Positions 29,901 through 38,618 of a DNA stretch of 64,000 bases are shown in pieces. Every line of letters begins with the position of its first letter. Within the stretch, counting starts at the first letter, position 1. Position numbers and translations under genes: made by a program. Source of the DNA: Roseicella frigidaeris (GTDB lineage Bacteria > Pseudomonadota > Alphaproteobacteria > Acetobacterales > Acetobacteraceae); the NCBI RefSeq assembly GCF_003258945.1, contig NZ_QLIX01000011.1, positions 1-64,000 on the forward strand, given 5' to 3'. Below the pieces are notes generated by a model, which searched no databases, was not told the origin of the DNA, and worked only from the letters and a program-made list of their open reading frames with translations.

Positions 29901-31253
29901 ATGGATGACCAGGAGGCCACGATCGCGGACGCCTTCCGCACGCTGGTGAACATGCGCGCCGATGCGCTGCGCGCCTGGCTCGAGACCGAGGACAGCCGCG
30001 ATGTCGGCTGGACGCATCCGGGCGATTCGGAGGCGGTCGGGCATCAGTCGGGCCGGCGGATCCTCGAGATCCTCGAGCGCGGCGATCCCGCCGAGGCGGA
30101 TGAGGCGTTCCTGCACGAGGTGGTGGGCTATATCCGCCGCCACCTGGCGCAGCGCCCCGAGGGCGATGTCAGCGAGACGCGCTGGCGCTATTCGCTGATG
30201 AACTGGGGACACGACCCGTTGCGGGGCAGCGAGGCGGATGCGGATCGCAACGCCGGCGCGGATGACCGGCAGACAGAGGAGGACCACGCCATGCAGGACG
30301 AGAGCCAGGAGATCACCCCGGTCGAGGAGCCGGCCGCCGAGGAGGCGCCGCGTCGCCGCCGCACCGCCACCCGCAGCCGCCGCGCCGCCGCCACGGCCGA
30401 GGGCGATGTCGCCGAGGGCACGGACGCGCCGCGCCGCGGCCGCCGCCGCGCCGCGCCGGCCACGGAGGCCGACGAGGCCACGCCGACCCGGCGGCCGCGC
30501 CGCGCCGCCGCCGCCAAGCCCGCGCCCAAGCGCGGCGCCGCCGGCCGGACGGCTGCTGCCGCGAAGGGCGGCCGCGCCTCGTCCCGTGGCACCGGCGCCA
30601 AGCGCGCGACGGCGGACCGGGCCACCGGCACCGCGCGCAAGACGACCCGCAGCGCCGCGGGCAAGACCGCCGCGACCCGCGGCACCGCGAAGCGCGCGAC
30701 GGGCACGGCTGCCAAGCGCAGCGCGTCGGGCGCGACCGCCAAGCGCACGCCGGCACGCCGCGCCACGGGCACGGCCAGCAAGCGCGCCACCGGCACCACG
30801 GCCAAGCGTGGCGCCACCCGCAGCACGGCGACGAAGCGCGCGACCGGCAGCACCGCGACGCGCGCCACGGGCACGAAGCGTGCGACGGGCACGGCGGCCA
30901 AGCGCGCGACCGGCAGCACGGCGAAGCGCACCACCGGCACGGCCGCAAAGCGCGCCACCGGTGCGACCGCGAAGCGCGCCTCCGGCACGGCGGCCAAGCG
31001 CACGACCGGCGGCACGGCGAAGCGTGCCACGGGCACGGCGACGAAGCGCGCCACCGGCGGCACGGCGAAGCGCGCCACGGGCACGGCGACGAAGCGCACC
31101 GCCGGCGCGACCGCCAAGCGCGCCACCGGCGCGACTGCCAAGCGCGCCACCGGCGCGACCAGCAAGCGCGGCGCGGCCGGTCGCACCGCCGCGGCGGCCA
31201 AGGGCGGCCGGGCCGGGGGCAGCCGGCGCGGCAGCAGCCGCAGTCGTACCTAG
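29901..31253 (+). CDS. DUF3140 domain fused to a histone-H1-like basic repeat tail
   Basis: The protein has 450 aa. Residues about 5-108 are a DUF3140 domain: WLETEDSRDVGW, GHQSGRRILEIL, VGYIRRHLAQRPEGDVSE, then WRYSLMNWGHDPL. After an acidic linker, residues 150-450 are almost only A, K, R, T, G and S. From residue 326 to 422 a KRATG-type unit repeats every 8 residues. Two identical modules (KRGAAGRTAAAAKGGRA at 210 and 422) bracket the array. H1-like bacterial tails bind DNA non-specifically. The start at 29901 has GGGAAAGGA upstream. A second ATG at 30291 (residue 131) has a perfect AGAGGAGG 8 nt before it, so the tail may also be made alone. The TAG stop is inside a dispersed palindrome. 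Confidence 0.8.
   Translation: MDDQEATIADAFRTLVNMRADALRAWLETEDSRDVGWTHPGDSEAVGHQSGRRILEILERGDPAEADEAFLHEVVGYIRRHLAQRPEGDVSETRWRYSLMNWGHDPLRGSEADADRNAGADDRQTEEDHAMQDESQEITPVEEPAAEEAPRRRRTATRSRRAAATAEGDVAEGTDAPRRGRRRAAPATEADEATPTRRPRRAAAAKPAPKRGAAGRTAAAAKGGRASSRGTGAKRATADRATGTARKTTRSAAGKTAATRGTAKRATGTAAKRSASGATAKRTPARRATGTASKRATGTTAKRGATRSTATKRATGSTATRATGTKRATGTAAKRATGSTAKRTTGTAAKRATGATAKRASGTAAKRTTGGTAKRATGTATKRATGGTAKRATGTATKRTAGATAKRATGATAKRATGATSKRGAAGRTAAAAKGGRAGGSRRGSSRSRT
30873..31160 (+). repeat. 24-bp coding tandem repeat (octapeptide KRATG array)
   Basis: Codons 325-420 of the DUF3140/H1-like gene form 12 consecutive eight-residue units with K-R at the same phase and ATG, TTG, ASG or TAG after it. 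The protein pattern is kept although third codon positions vary, which argues for selection on the protein. Confidence 0.85.
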
Positions 31254-31301
31254 AGCAGATCCCGATCAGGTGGACTTACCTGATCGGGTGAAGATGCTCT
31301 G
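31250..31301. repeat. CTAGAGC-family palindromic element, copy A
   Basis: The outer arms are AGAGCA (31252-31257) and TGCTCT (31295-31300). The inner arms CCCGATCAGGT (31261-31271) and its complement (31278-31288) give an 11-bp stem with loop GGACTT. The stop codon TAG of the preceding gene (31251-31253) is part of the element. It is near-identical to the second copy downstream of dnaN (53270-53317). Probable role: transcription terminator or mRNA end protection. Confidence 0.85.
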
Positions 31302-31310
31302 AAACAGGAG

Positions 31311-31356
31311 CCTAGGGCGCTTCCCGTGAACCGGTGTTCACGGGAAGCGCCCTAGG
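31311..31356. repeat. 21-bp perfect inverted repeat
   Basis: Positions 31311-31331 and 31336-31356 are exact complements around a CGGT loop; the arm starts CCTAGGGCGCTTCCCGTGAA. It is 10 nt after copy A of the CTAGAGC family. It is the strongest hairpin in the window and would stop or stabilise transcripts from either side. Confidence 0.85.
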
Positions 31357-31361
31357 GCATG

Positions 31362-31432
31362 ATCGCCTGAGGTGGCATCACCCTGCATTCGGACGGAAAC
31401 GCCTGAACGCCGAGTGATGCTCCGAAGGCGAT
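31362..31432. repeat. Imperfect nested inverted repeat
   Basis: ATCGCCT (31362) pairs with AGGCGAT (31426), and GCATCAC (31375) pairs with GTGATGC (31414). The whole is an imperfect hairpin of about 19 bp with a 32-nt inner segment. It follows the 21-bp inverted repeat directly, so 31250-31432 is a block of three palindromes. The remaining 31433-31641 is GC-rich with no gene seen. Confidence 0.6.
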
Positions 31433-31641
31433 ACCCCGGGGCGTGCCGCGTGAGCGCAGGCGGACGCAGCATGCTCCAGGCCGGTGCACGGCCCGGACCC
31501 TCGGCCCCGGACCCTGGGCCCCTGACCCTGGGCTCCGGATCCGCCTGCCGCATTGGCACCCCGGGTCCGAGAAGGCATGGTGGGCGCCTGCCCGGGCCGG
31601 CCGGTCCGGGCGGCGTTTGCTGCAGGGGGCAGAACAGCGTC

Positions 31642-33291
<1,650 letters not shown>

Positions 33292-33304
33292 GTCCGCCCC
33301 GCAG

Positions 33305-33362
33305 CGCCGGCGCACCGCCCCGGGGGGCCGCCGCGGGCCCGGCCCGGGGCGGTGCGCCGGCG
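33305..33362. terminator. 20-bp GC hairpin between acyl-CoA dehydrogenase and crt operon
   Basis: Arms 33305-33324 and 33343-33362 are exact complements (CGCCGGCGCACCGCCCCGGG and its reverse complement), with an 18-nt loop. It starts 13 nt past the stop codon. There is no T-run; a terminator role is likely from position. Confidence 0.55.
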
Positions 33363-33393
33363 GAACGGTCGGGCAGCGTGGCGCCGCGCCGCC

Positions 33394-33421
33394 TTGCGCA
33401 AAGCCGCCCCGGCCATATTTG
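33394..33421 (+). promoter_or_regulatory. Candidate promoter of the carotenoid operon
   Basis: TTGCGC (33394-33399) and TATTTG (33416-33421) are spaced 16 bp apart, 37 nt before the first crt start codon, in the only AT-richer stretch of the gap. The match is to sigma-70-type boxes by eye only. Confidence 0.35.
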
Positions 33422-33457
33422 CGCTATTCGACCAAAGTGCAGGATCGCCAGACGCGC

Positions 33458-35053
33458 ATGAACGCCCCGCTTGCCTCCCCTGCACTGAAGCCGAACCGCC
33501 CCCGCATCGCCGTCATCGGCGCCGGCCCGGGCGGCCTCGCCGCCGCGCTCCTCCTCGCCGCCCAGGGCGCGCAGGTCACCATCTTCGAGCGGGATGCAGT
33601 GGTCGGTGGCCGCACCCGCACCCTGGCGACGCCCGAGGGCTACCGCTTCGACCTCGGGCCGACCTTCTTCCTCTATCCCCGCGTCATCGCCGAGATCTTC
33701 GAGAGCGTCGGCGCCCGGCTGGAGGAGGAGGTGCGGCTGATGCGGGTCGATCCGCTCTACCGCCTGGTCTTCGAGGGCGCGGGCCGCATCGACGCCTCGG
33801 CCGATCCGGCGCGGATGGAGGCCGAGATCGCCCGGCTCTGCCCCGAGGATGCCGCCGGCTTCCGGCCCTTCCTCGCCGAGAACCGCGCCAAGCTCGCCGC
33901 CTTCCGCCCGGCGCTCGAGAACCCCTTCGATTCGGTCTTCCGCTTCCTGCACCCCGACATGGTGCGGGCGCTGCCGCTGCTCCGGCCGCACAGCACGGTG
34001 GACCGCGACCTGGCGCGGCATTTCCGGCATCCGCTGGTGCGGCTCGCCTTCTCCTTCCAGACCAAGTACCTGGGGATGAGCCCGTTCCGCTGCCCCAGCC
34101 TCTTCACCATCCTGAGCTTCCTCGAATACGAGCACGGCATCTGGCACATCGAGGGCGGCTGCGGCGGCATCTCGGAGGCGATGGCGCGCGTCGCGGAGCG
34201 GCTCGGCGTCGAGCTCCGCCTCGGCACGCCGGTCGAGCGCATCGCCTTCGAGGGGAGGCGCGCCCGCGGCGTCGAGGCCGGCGGCCGGCTGCATCCGGCC
34301 GATGCGGTCGTCGTCAACGCCGATTTCGCGCATGCCATGCCGGGGCTGGTGCCGGAGGCGCTGCGGCCGCGCTGGGACGACCGCAAGATCGCCGGCGCCC
34401 GCTATTCCTGCTCCACCTTCATGCTCTATCTCGGCATCGAGGGCGAGCTGCCCGAGCTCGCGCATCACACGGTGCTGCTCTCCGAGGGCTATGCCCGGAA
34501 CATCCGCCAGCTCGAGACCGGCATCCTGCCGGACGAGCCGAGCTTCTACCTGCACAATCCGAGCCTGCTCGACCGCAGCATGGCGCCGCCGGGCCACTCC
34601 GCCCTCTACCTGCTGGTGCCGGTGCCGAACCTGCGCGACGCCCGGCAGCAGGGCGGGCTCGACTGGGCGCGGGAGGCGCCGCGCTTCCGCCGGCTGGTGC
34701 TCGACCGGCTGGCCGCGCTCGGCCTCGGCGCGATCGAGCCGCGCATCCGCGCCGAGCGGATGGTGACGCCGCAGGACTGGCAGGGCCGCTACGCCGTCGG
34801 CCATGGCGCCACCTTCAACCTCAGCCACGACCTGGGGCAGATGCTCTGCTTCCGGCCGCAGAACCGCTTCGCCGGGGCGGAGGGCGTCTACCTGGTCGGC
34901 GGCGGCACGCATCCCGGCAGCGGCCTGCCGGTGATCTACGAGGGCGCGCGCATCACCGCGCGGCTGCTGGCGCAGGATCTCGGCCTGCGGCGGGACAACA
35001 CCAGGCCGCAGCCGCAGGGCGGCCTGGCGCCGGCCCTGCAGGCGAGCCCGTGA
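33458..35053 (+). CDS. crtN: CrtN-type C30 carotenoid desaturase (FAD oxidoreductase)
   Basis: This CrtI/CrtN-family flavoprotein has 531 aa. The dinucleotide motif is AVIGAGPGGLAAALLLA, then VVGGRTRTL and GYRFDLGPTFFLYP. The C-terminal FAD motif is YLVGGGTHPGSGLPVIYEGA. Such enzymes introduce successive double bases (double bonds) in C30 or C40 polyenes at the membrane. With HpnC/D/E encoded downstream, squalene or a derivative is the likely substrate. Which of the two paralogues desaturates and which oxidises the end methyl groups cannot be read directly. It heads a tight operon. Confidence 0.85.
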   Translation: MNAPLASPALKPNRPRIAVIGAGPGGLAAALLLAAQGAQVTIFERDAVVGGRTRTLATPEGYRFDLGPTFFLYPRVIAEIFESVGARLEEEVRLMRVDPLYRLVFEGAGRIDASADPARMEAEIARLCPEDAAGFRPFLAENRAKLAAFRPALENPFDSVFRFLHPDMVRALPLLRPHSTVDRDLARHFRHPLVRLAFSFQTKYLGMSPFRCPSLFTILSFLEYEHGIWHIEGGCGGISEAMARVAERLGVELRLGTPVERIAFEGRRARGVEAGGRLHPADAVVVNADFAHAMPGLVPEALRPRWDDRKIAGARYSCSTFMLYLGIEGELPELAHHTVLLSEGYARNIRQLETGILPDEPSFYLHNPSLLDRSMAPPGHSALYLLVPVPNLRDARQQGGLDWAREAPRFRRLVLDRLAALGLGAIEPRIRAERMVTPQDWQGRYAVGHGATFNLSHDLGQMLCFRPQNRFAGAEGVYLVGGGTHPGSGLPVIYEGARITARLLAQDLGLRRDNTRPQPQGGLAPALQASP

Positions 35054-35084
35054 GCGCGCCGCGGCGGAAGGAAGGGGGAGGGCC

Positions 35085-36686
35085 ATGACCTCGCATGTGG
35101 TGGTGGTGGGCGGCGGACTCGGCGGTCTCGCCGCGGCGGCGACGGCGGCGGCGCGCGGCCACCGGGTGACGCTGCTCGACAAGAATCCCTGGCTCGGCGG
35201 CAAGGCGGCGGAGCTGCGGCTGCTCGATCCCGGGCAGCCCGGCGGCAATGCCGGCTTCCGCTTCGACATGGGCCCGACCATCCTCACCCTGCCGCGCGTG
35301 CTGCGCCGCATCTATGCCGAGGCCGGGCGCGACCAGGCGCGGGATCTGCCGCTGATCCGGCTCGACCCGCAATGGCGCTGCTTCTTCGCCGACGGCACGC
35401 GCATCGACCTCTGCGAGGATGTCGAGGCGATGGCGCGGGCGATGGACGCCTTCGCGCCCGGTACCGGCCAGGGCGAGGGCTATCGCCGCTTCCAGCAGGT
35501 GGCGGAGACGCTGCACACCATCTCGGAGAAGTTCTTCTTCTGGAAGTCGGTCGAGGGCATCGGCGACACCATCGACCTGCGCGCCAATTTCGACCCCTCG
35601 ACCATGCGCGACGTGCTGGCGCTGCGTATGGGCCGGACGGTGGCGAAGGTGATCCGCGGCCATGTGCCGGATGCGCGGCTGGCGCAGATGCTCGACCATT
35701 TCTGCCAGTATGTCGGCTCCAGCCCCTATCTCGCCCCGGCGGTGCTCTGCTCCATCGGCGACATGCAGGCGAGCGAGGGCGTCTGGTACCCGGTCGGCGG
35801 CACCCGCGCCGTCGCCCTCGGCCTGGCGGAGCTTGCGGCCGGGCTCGGCGCCGATCTCCGCACCGGGGTGGAAGTGAGCGGGTTCGAGATCGAGGCGGGC
35901 GCCGTCCGGGCGGTGCGCACCGCGGCGGGCGAGCGCATCGCCTGCGACGCCGTCATCTCCAACATGGACGCCATCCGCACCTATGCCGAGCTGGTCGGCG
36001 GCGAGGCCGGCCGCCGCTACACCCGCAAGGGCTACGAACCCGCCTGCTCGGGCGTCGTGCTCTATCTCGGCCTCAACCGCCGCTACGAGCACCTGGCGCA
36101 TCACTGCTTCGTCTTCTCCCGCGACGCCGAGGCGGAGTTCGACGCCATCTACCGCCGCGGCGAGCCGGCGCCCGACCCGACCGCCTATCTCGCGGCGCCC
36201 TCGGCCACCGACCCGGAGGTGGCGCCGGAGGGCGGCGAGGCGCTCTACGTGCTGGTCCACACCCCCTGGCTCCGGCCGCATCACGATTGGTCGCGGATGT
36301 TCCCCGCCTACCGGCAGGTGATCCTCGACAAGCTCAAGCGCTGCGCCGGCATGGAGGATATCGAGGAGCGCATCGTGGTGGAGCGGGCGCTGACGCCGGT
36401 CGATATCCACGAGCGCTACAAGGTGCTGGACGGCGCCATCTACGGCCTCGCCAGCCACGGCCGCTGGACCGGCGCCTTCAAGCCGGGCAACCGCTCGAAA
36501 TCGGTGCGCGGCCTCTACCTCGCCGGCGGCGCGGCGCATCCCGGCCCGGGCATGCCGATGGTGATGATGAGCGGCTGGATCGCCGCCGATGCGCTGGACC
36601 AGGATCTCGGCGGCCGCGGCATGGGCGAGGCGGCGGCGGAGGCGGGGCTGCGCGACGCCCACCGCGCCCGCCTCGCCGCCGAGTAG
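35085..36686 (+). CDS. CrtP/CrtN-like carotenoid oxidase or desaturase
   Basis: This second CrtI-family protein has 533 aa. It starts VVVVGGGLGGLAAAATAA, followed by WLGGKAAEL and FRFDMGPTILTLPRV; the C-terminal signature is LYLAGGAAHPGPGMPMVMMS. It is clearly paralogous to the preceding gene but only distantly so. In staphyloxanthin-type pathways CrtP, a CrtN relative, oxidises a terminal methyl group to an aldehyde. An aldehyde dehydrogenase in the same operon makes that role likely. It follows crtN after 31 nt with a GGAAGGGGGAGGG ribosome-binding site. Confidence 0.82.
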   Translation: MTSHVVVVGGGLGGLAAAATAAARGHRVTLLDKNPWLGGKAAELRLLDPGQPGGNAGFRFDMGPTILTLPRVLRRIYAEAGRDQARDLPLIRLDPQWRCFFADGTRIDLCEDVEAMARAMDAFAPGTGQGEGYRRFQQVAETLHTISEKFFFWKSVEGIGDTIDLRANFDPSTMRDVLALRMGRTVAKVIRGHVPDARLAQMLDHFCQYVGSSPYLAPAVLCSIGDMQASEGVWYPVGGTRAVALGLAELAAGLGADLRTGVEVSGFEIEAGAVRAVRTAAGERIACDAVISNMDAIRTYAELVGGEAGRRYTRKGYEPACSGVVLYLGLNRRYEHLAHHCFVFSRDAEAEFDAIYRRGEPAPDPTAYLAAPSATDPEVAPEGGEALYVLVHTPWLRPHHDWSRMFPAYRQVILDKLKRCAGMEDIEERIVVERALTPVDIHERYKVLDGAIYGLASHGRWTGAFKPGNRSKSVRGLYLAGGAAHPGPGMPMVMMSGWIAADALDQDLGGRGMGEAAAEAGLRDAHRARLAAE

Positions 36687-36690
36687 GGCC

Positions 36691-37524
36691 ATGCCGCCGG
36701 GGGAGGCCTCGCCGGTCGCGCTCTACTCGCCGGCGCGGCTCGCCTTCTTCCACTTCATCTTCGCCCGCTTCGCCCGGCGCCACCTGCGGGCGGTGCGCCT
36801 CGCCCGCTGGGGCGCGCCGCCGCCGGAGGATCGCGGCCGCCCGCTCGTCGTCTATGCCAACCATCCCTCCTGGTGGGACGGCGTCGCCTTCATGCTCTAC
36901 GCCACGGCGCTGTTTCCCGGCCGGCGCATGTTCATCCCGATGGAGGCGGCGGCGCTGGCGCGCTACCGCTTCATGCGCCGCCTCGGCGTCTTCGGGGTGG
37001 AGCGGGACTCGCCGCGCGACGCCGTCGCCTTCCTGCGCACCGCCGGCGCGGTGCTGGCCGCGCCCTCGCACATGCTCTGGATGAACGCCCCCGGCCGCTT
37101 CATGGATGTGCGCGAGCGGCCGGTGCCGATGGCGCCGGGCCTGGTCCGCCTCGCCGAGCTGGCGCCGCGGGCGCGCTTCCTGCCGCTCGCCCTCGAATAC
37201 CCCTTCTGGTCGGAGCGGGCGCCGGAGATGCTGGCCGGCTTCGGCCCGCCGCTCGAGGGCGCGGCGCTGGCGGCCCTGCCGCGCGGCGCGCGCGCCGCCG
37301 CCCTGGCCGGGGCGCTGGAGGCGGCGATGGACCGGCTGGCCGGCGATGCCATGGCCCGCGACCCGGCGCGCTTCCGTCCGCTGCTGCGGGGGCGGGCGGG
37401 CATGGGCGGCCTCTACCAGCACTGGCGGCACCTGCGGGCGCTGCTGCGCGGCGAGCGCTTCGACCCGCAGCACGACCCCCAGCACGACCCGCACCACGAC
37501 CCCGTGGCGGGGGAGAGCCGATGA
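36691..37524 (+). CDS. PlsC-like acyltransferase
   Basis: This 277-aa lysophospholipid-acyltransferase-family protein has the catalytic HX4D box in VVYANHPSWWDGVAF and a later FLPLALEYPFW acceptor-site strand. One amphipathic membrane-contacting N-terminal helix is visible. In a carotenoid operon with a glycosyltransferase it probably acylates the sugar of a glycosyl carotenoid, the role played by the unrelated CrtO in staphyloxanthin synthesis; this is inference. The C-terminus has a small His-rich DPQH repeat. It overlaps the next gene by 4 nt (ATGA). Confidence 0.82.
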   Translation: MPPGEASPVALYSPARLAFFHFIFARFARRHLRAVRLARWGAPPPEDRGRPLVVYANHPSWWDGVAFMLYATALFPGRRMFIPMEAAALARYRFMRRLGVFGVERDSPRDAVAFLRTAGAVLAAPSHMLWMNAPGRFMDVRERPVPMAPGLVRLAELAPRARFLPLALEYPFWSERAPEMLAGFGPPLEGAALAALPRGARAAALAGALEAAMDRLAGDAMARDPARFRPLLRGRAGMGGLYQHWRHLRALLRGERFDPQHDPQHDPHHDPVAGESR

Positions 37525-38618
37525 CCGACTGGGCCTGGATCAGCCTCGGCCTCGCCGCCCTGCCGGCGGCGCTCGGCGCCCACAATCTCCGGCGCCTCCC
37601 CCGCCTGCCCGCGGCGGCGGCGCCGGGGCTGGTCTCCATCCTGATCCCCGCCCGCGACGAGGCCGCCAATATCGCGGCCTGCCTCGACGCGGCGCTGGCC
37701 AGCCAGGGCGTCGCCATCGAGGTGGTGGTGATGGATGACGGCTCGACCGACGGCACGCCGGAGATCGTCCGCCGCCGCGCCGCCGCCGATCCGCGCCTGC
37801 GCCTGCTCGCCGCGCCGCCGCTGCCGCCGGGCTGGACCGGCAAGGTGCATGCCTGCGCCCGGCTGGCCGAGGCGGCGCGCGGGGACTGGATGCTCTTCCT
37901 CGATGCCGATGTCCGCCTGGCGCCGGAGGCGGCGGCGGCGATGGCGGCGCATGCCGCCCGCCAGGGCCTCGCCATGGCGAGCGCCGTGCCGCGGCAGGTG
38001 ATCGGCTCGCTCGGCGAGGCGCTGACCGTGCCGGCGATCAATTTCCTCCTGCTCGGCTATCTCCCCGGCGGCGGCCGGGCGGAGACCCGGCAGCCCGGCC
38101 TGGCCGCCGCCTGCGGCCAGCTCCTGCTCTGCGAGCGCGGCGCCTATGCCGCGATCGGCGGCCATGGCGCGGTGCGCGGCGTGCTGCACGAAGGGCTGGC
38201 CCTGGCCCGCCGCTTCCGCGCCGCCGGGCACCGGACGGAGGTGGTGGACGGCGCCCCGCTCGCCGAATGCCGCATGTATCGCGGCTTCGCCGAATGCTGG
38301 GCCGGATTCCTGAAGAATGCCCGGGAGGGGATGGCGACCCCGCTCGGCCTGCCGGTCTGGACGGCGATGCTGGGCGGCGCGCATCTCTGGCCCTGGGCGC
38401 TGCTGCCGGCCTGGCCGGCGGCGCTCGCCCTGCTGCTCGGGCTGGGGCTGCGGATCGCCGTCACCCGGCGGGCGCGGGAGCCCTGGTGGACCGTGCCGCT
38501 GCACCCCGCGACCATGCTGGTGGCCCTGGCGATCCAGTACTGGGCGCTCATCCGCTGGCTGGCGGGGCGGCCGGCGGGCTGGAAAGGCCGGGCATATCCC
38601 GCCACAAAGGCGGCATGA
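37521..38618 (+). CDS. Family 2 glycosyltransferase (CrtQ-like)
   Basis: This membrane-bound GT2 protein has 365 aa. An N-terminal hydrophobic helix precedes the catalytic domain, with LVSILIPARDEAANIAACL, the nucleotide-sugar site VVVMDDGSTDGTPE and DADVRL. The C-terminal part has two or three membrane helices. The arrangement resembles CrtQ, which glucosylates 4,4'-diaponeurosporenoate. Start and stop overlap both neighbours as ATGA, a sign of strict translational coupling with the acyltransferase and the squalene synthase fusion. Confidence 0.85.
   Translation: MTDWAWISLGLAALPAALGAHNLRRLPRLPAAAAPGLVSILIPARDEAANIAACLDAALASQGVAIEVVVMDDGSTDGTPEIVRRRAAADPRLRLLAAPPLPPGWTGKVHACARLAEAARGDWMLFLDADVRLAPEAAAAMAAHAARQGLAMASAVPRQVIGSLGEALTVPAINFLLLGYLPGGGRAETRQPGLAAACGQLLLCERGAYAAIGGHGAVRGVLHEGLALARRFRAAGHRTEVVDGAPLAECRMYRGFAECWAGFLKNAREGMATPLGLPVWTAMLGGAHLWPWALLPAWPAALALLLGLGLRIAVTRRAREPWWTVPLHPATMLVALAIQYWALIRWLAGRPAGWKGRAYPATKAA

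Noticed and set aside
30873-31160. CRISPR or non-coding minisatellite in the 30.9-31.2 kb repeat
   Set aside because: The 24-bp units stay in frame inside a coding sequence and vary mostly at third positions, so it is a protein repeat.
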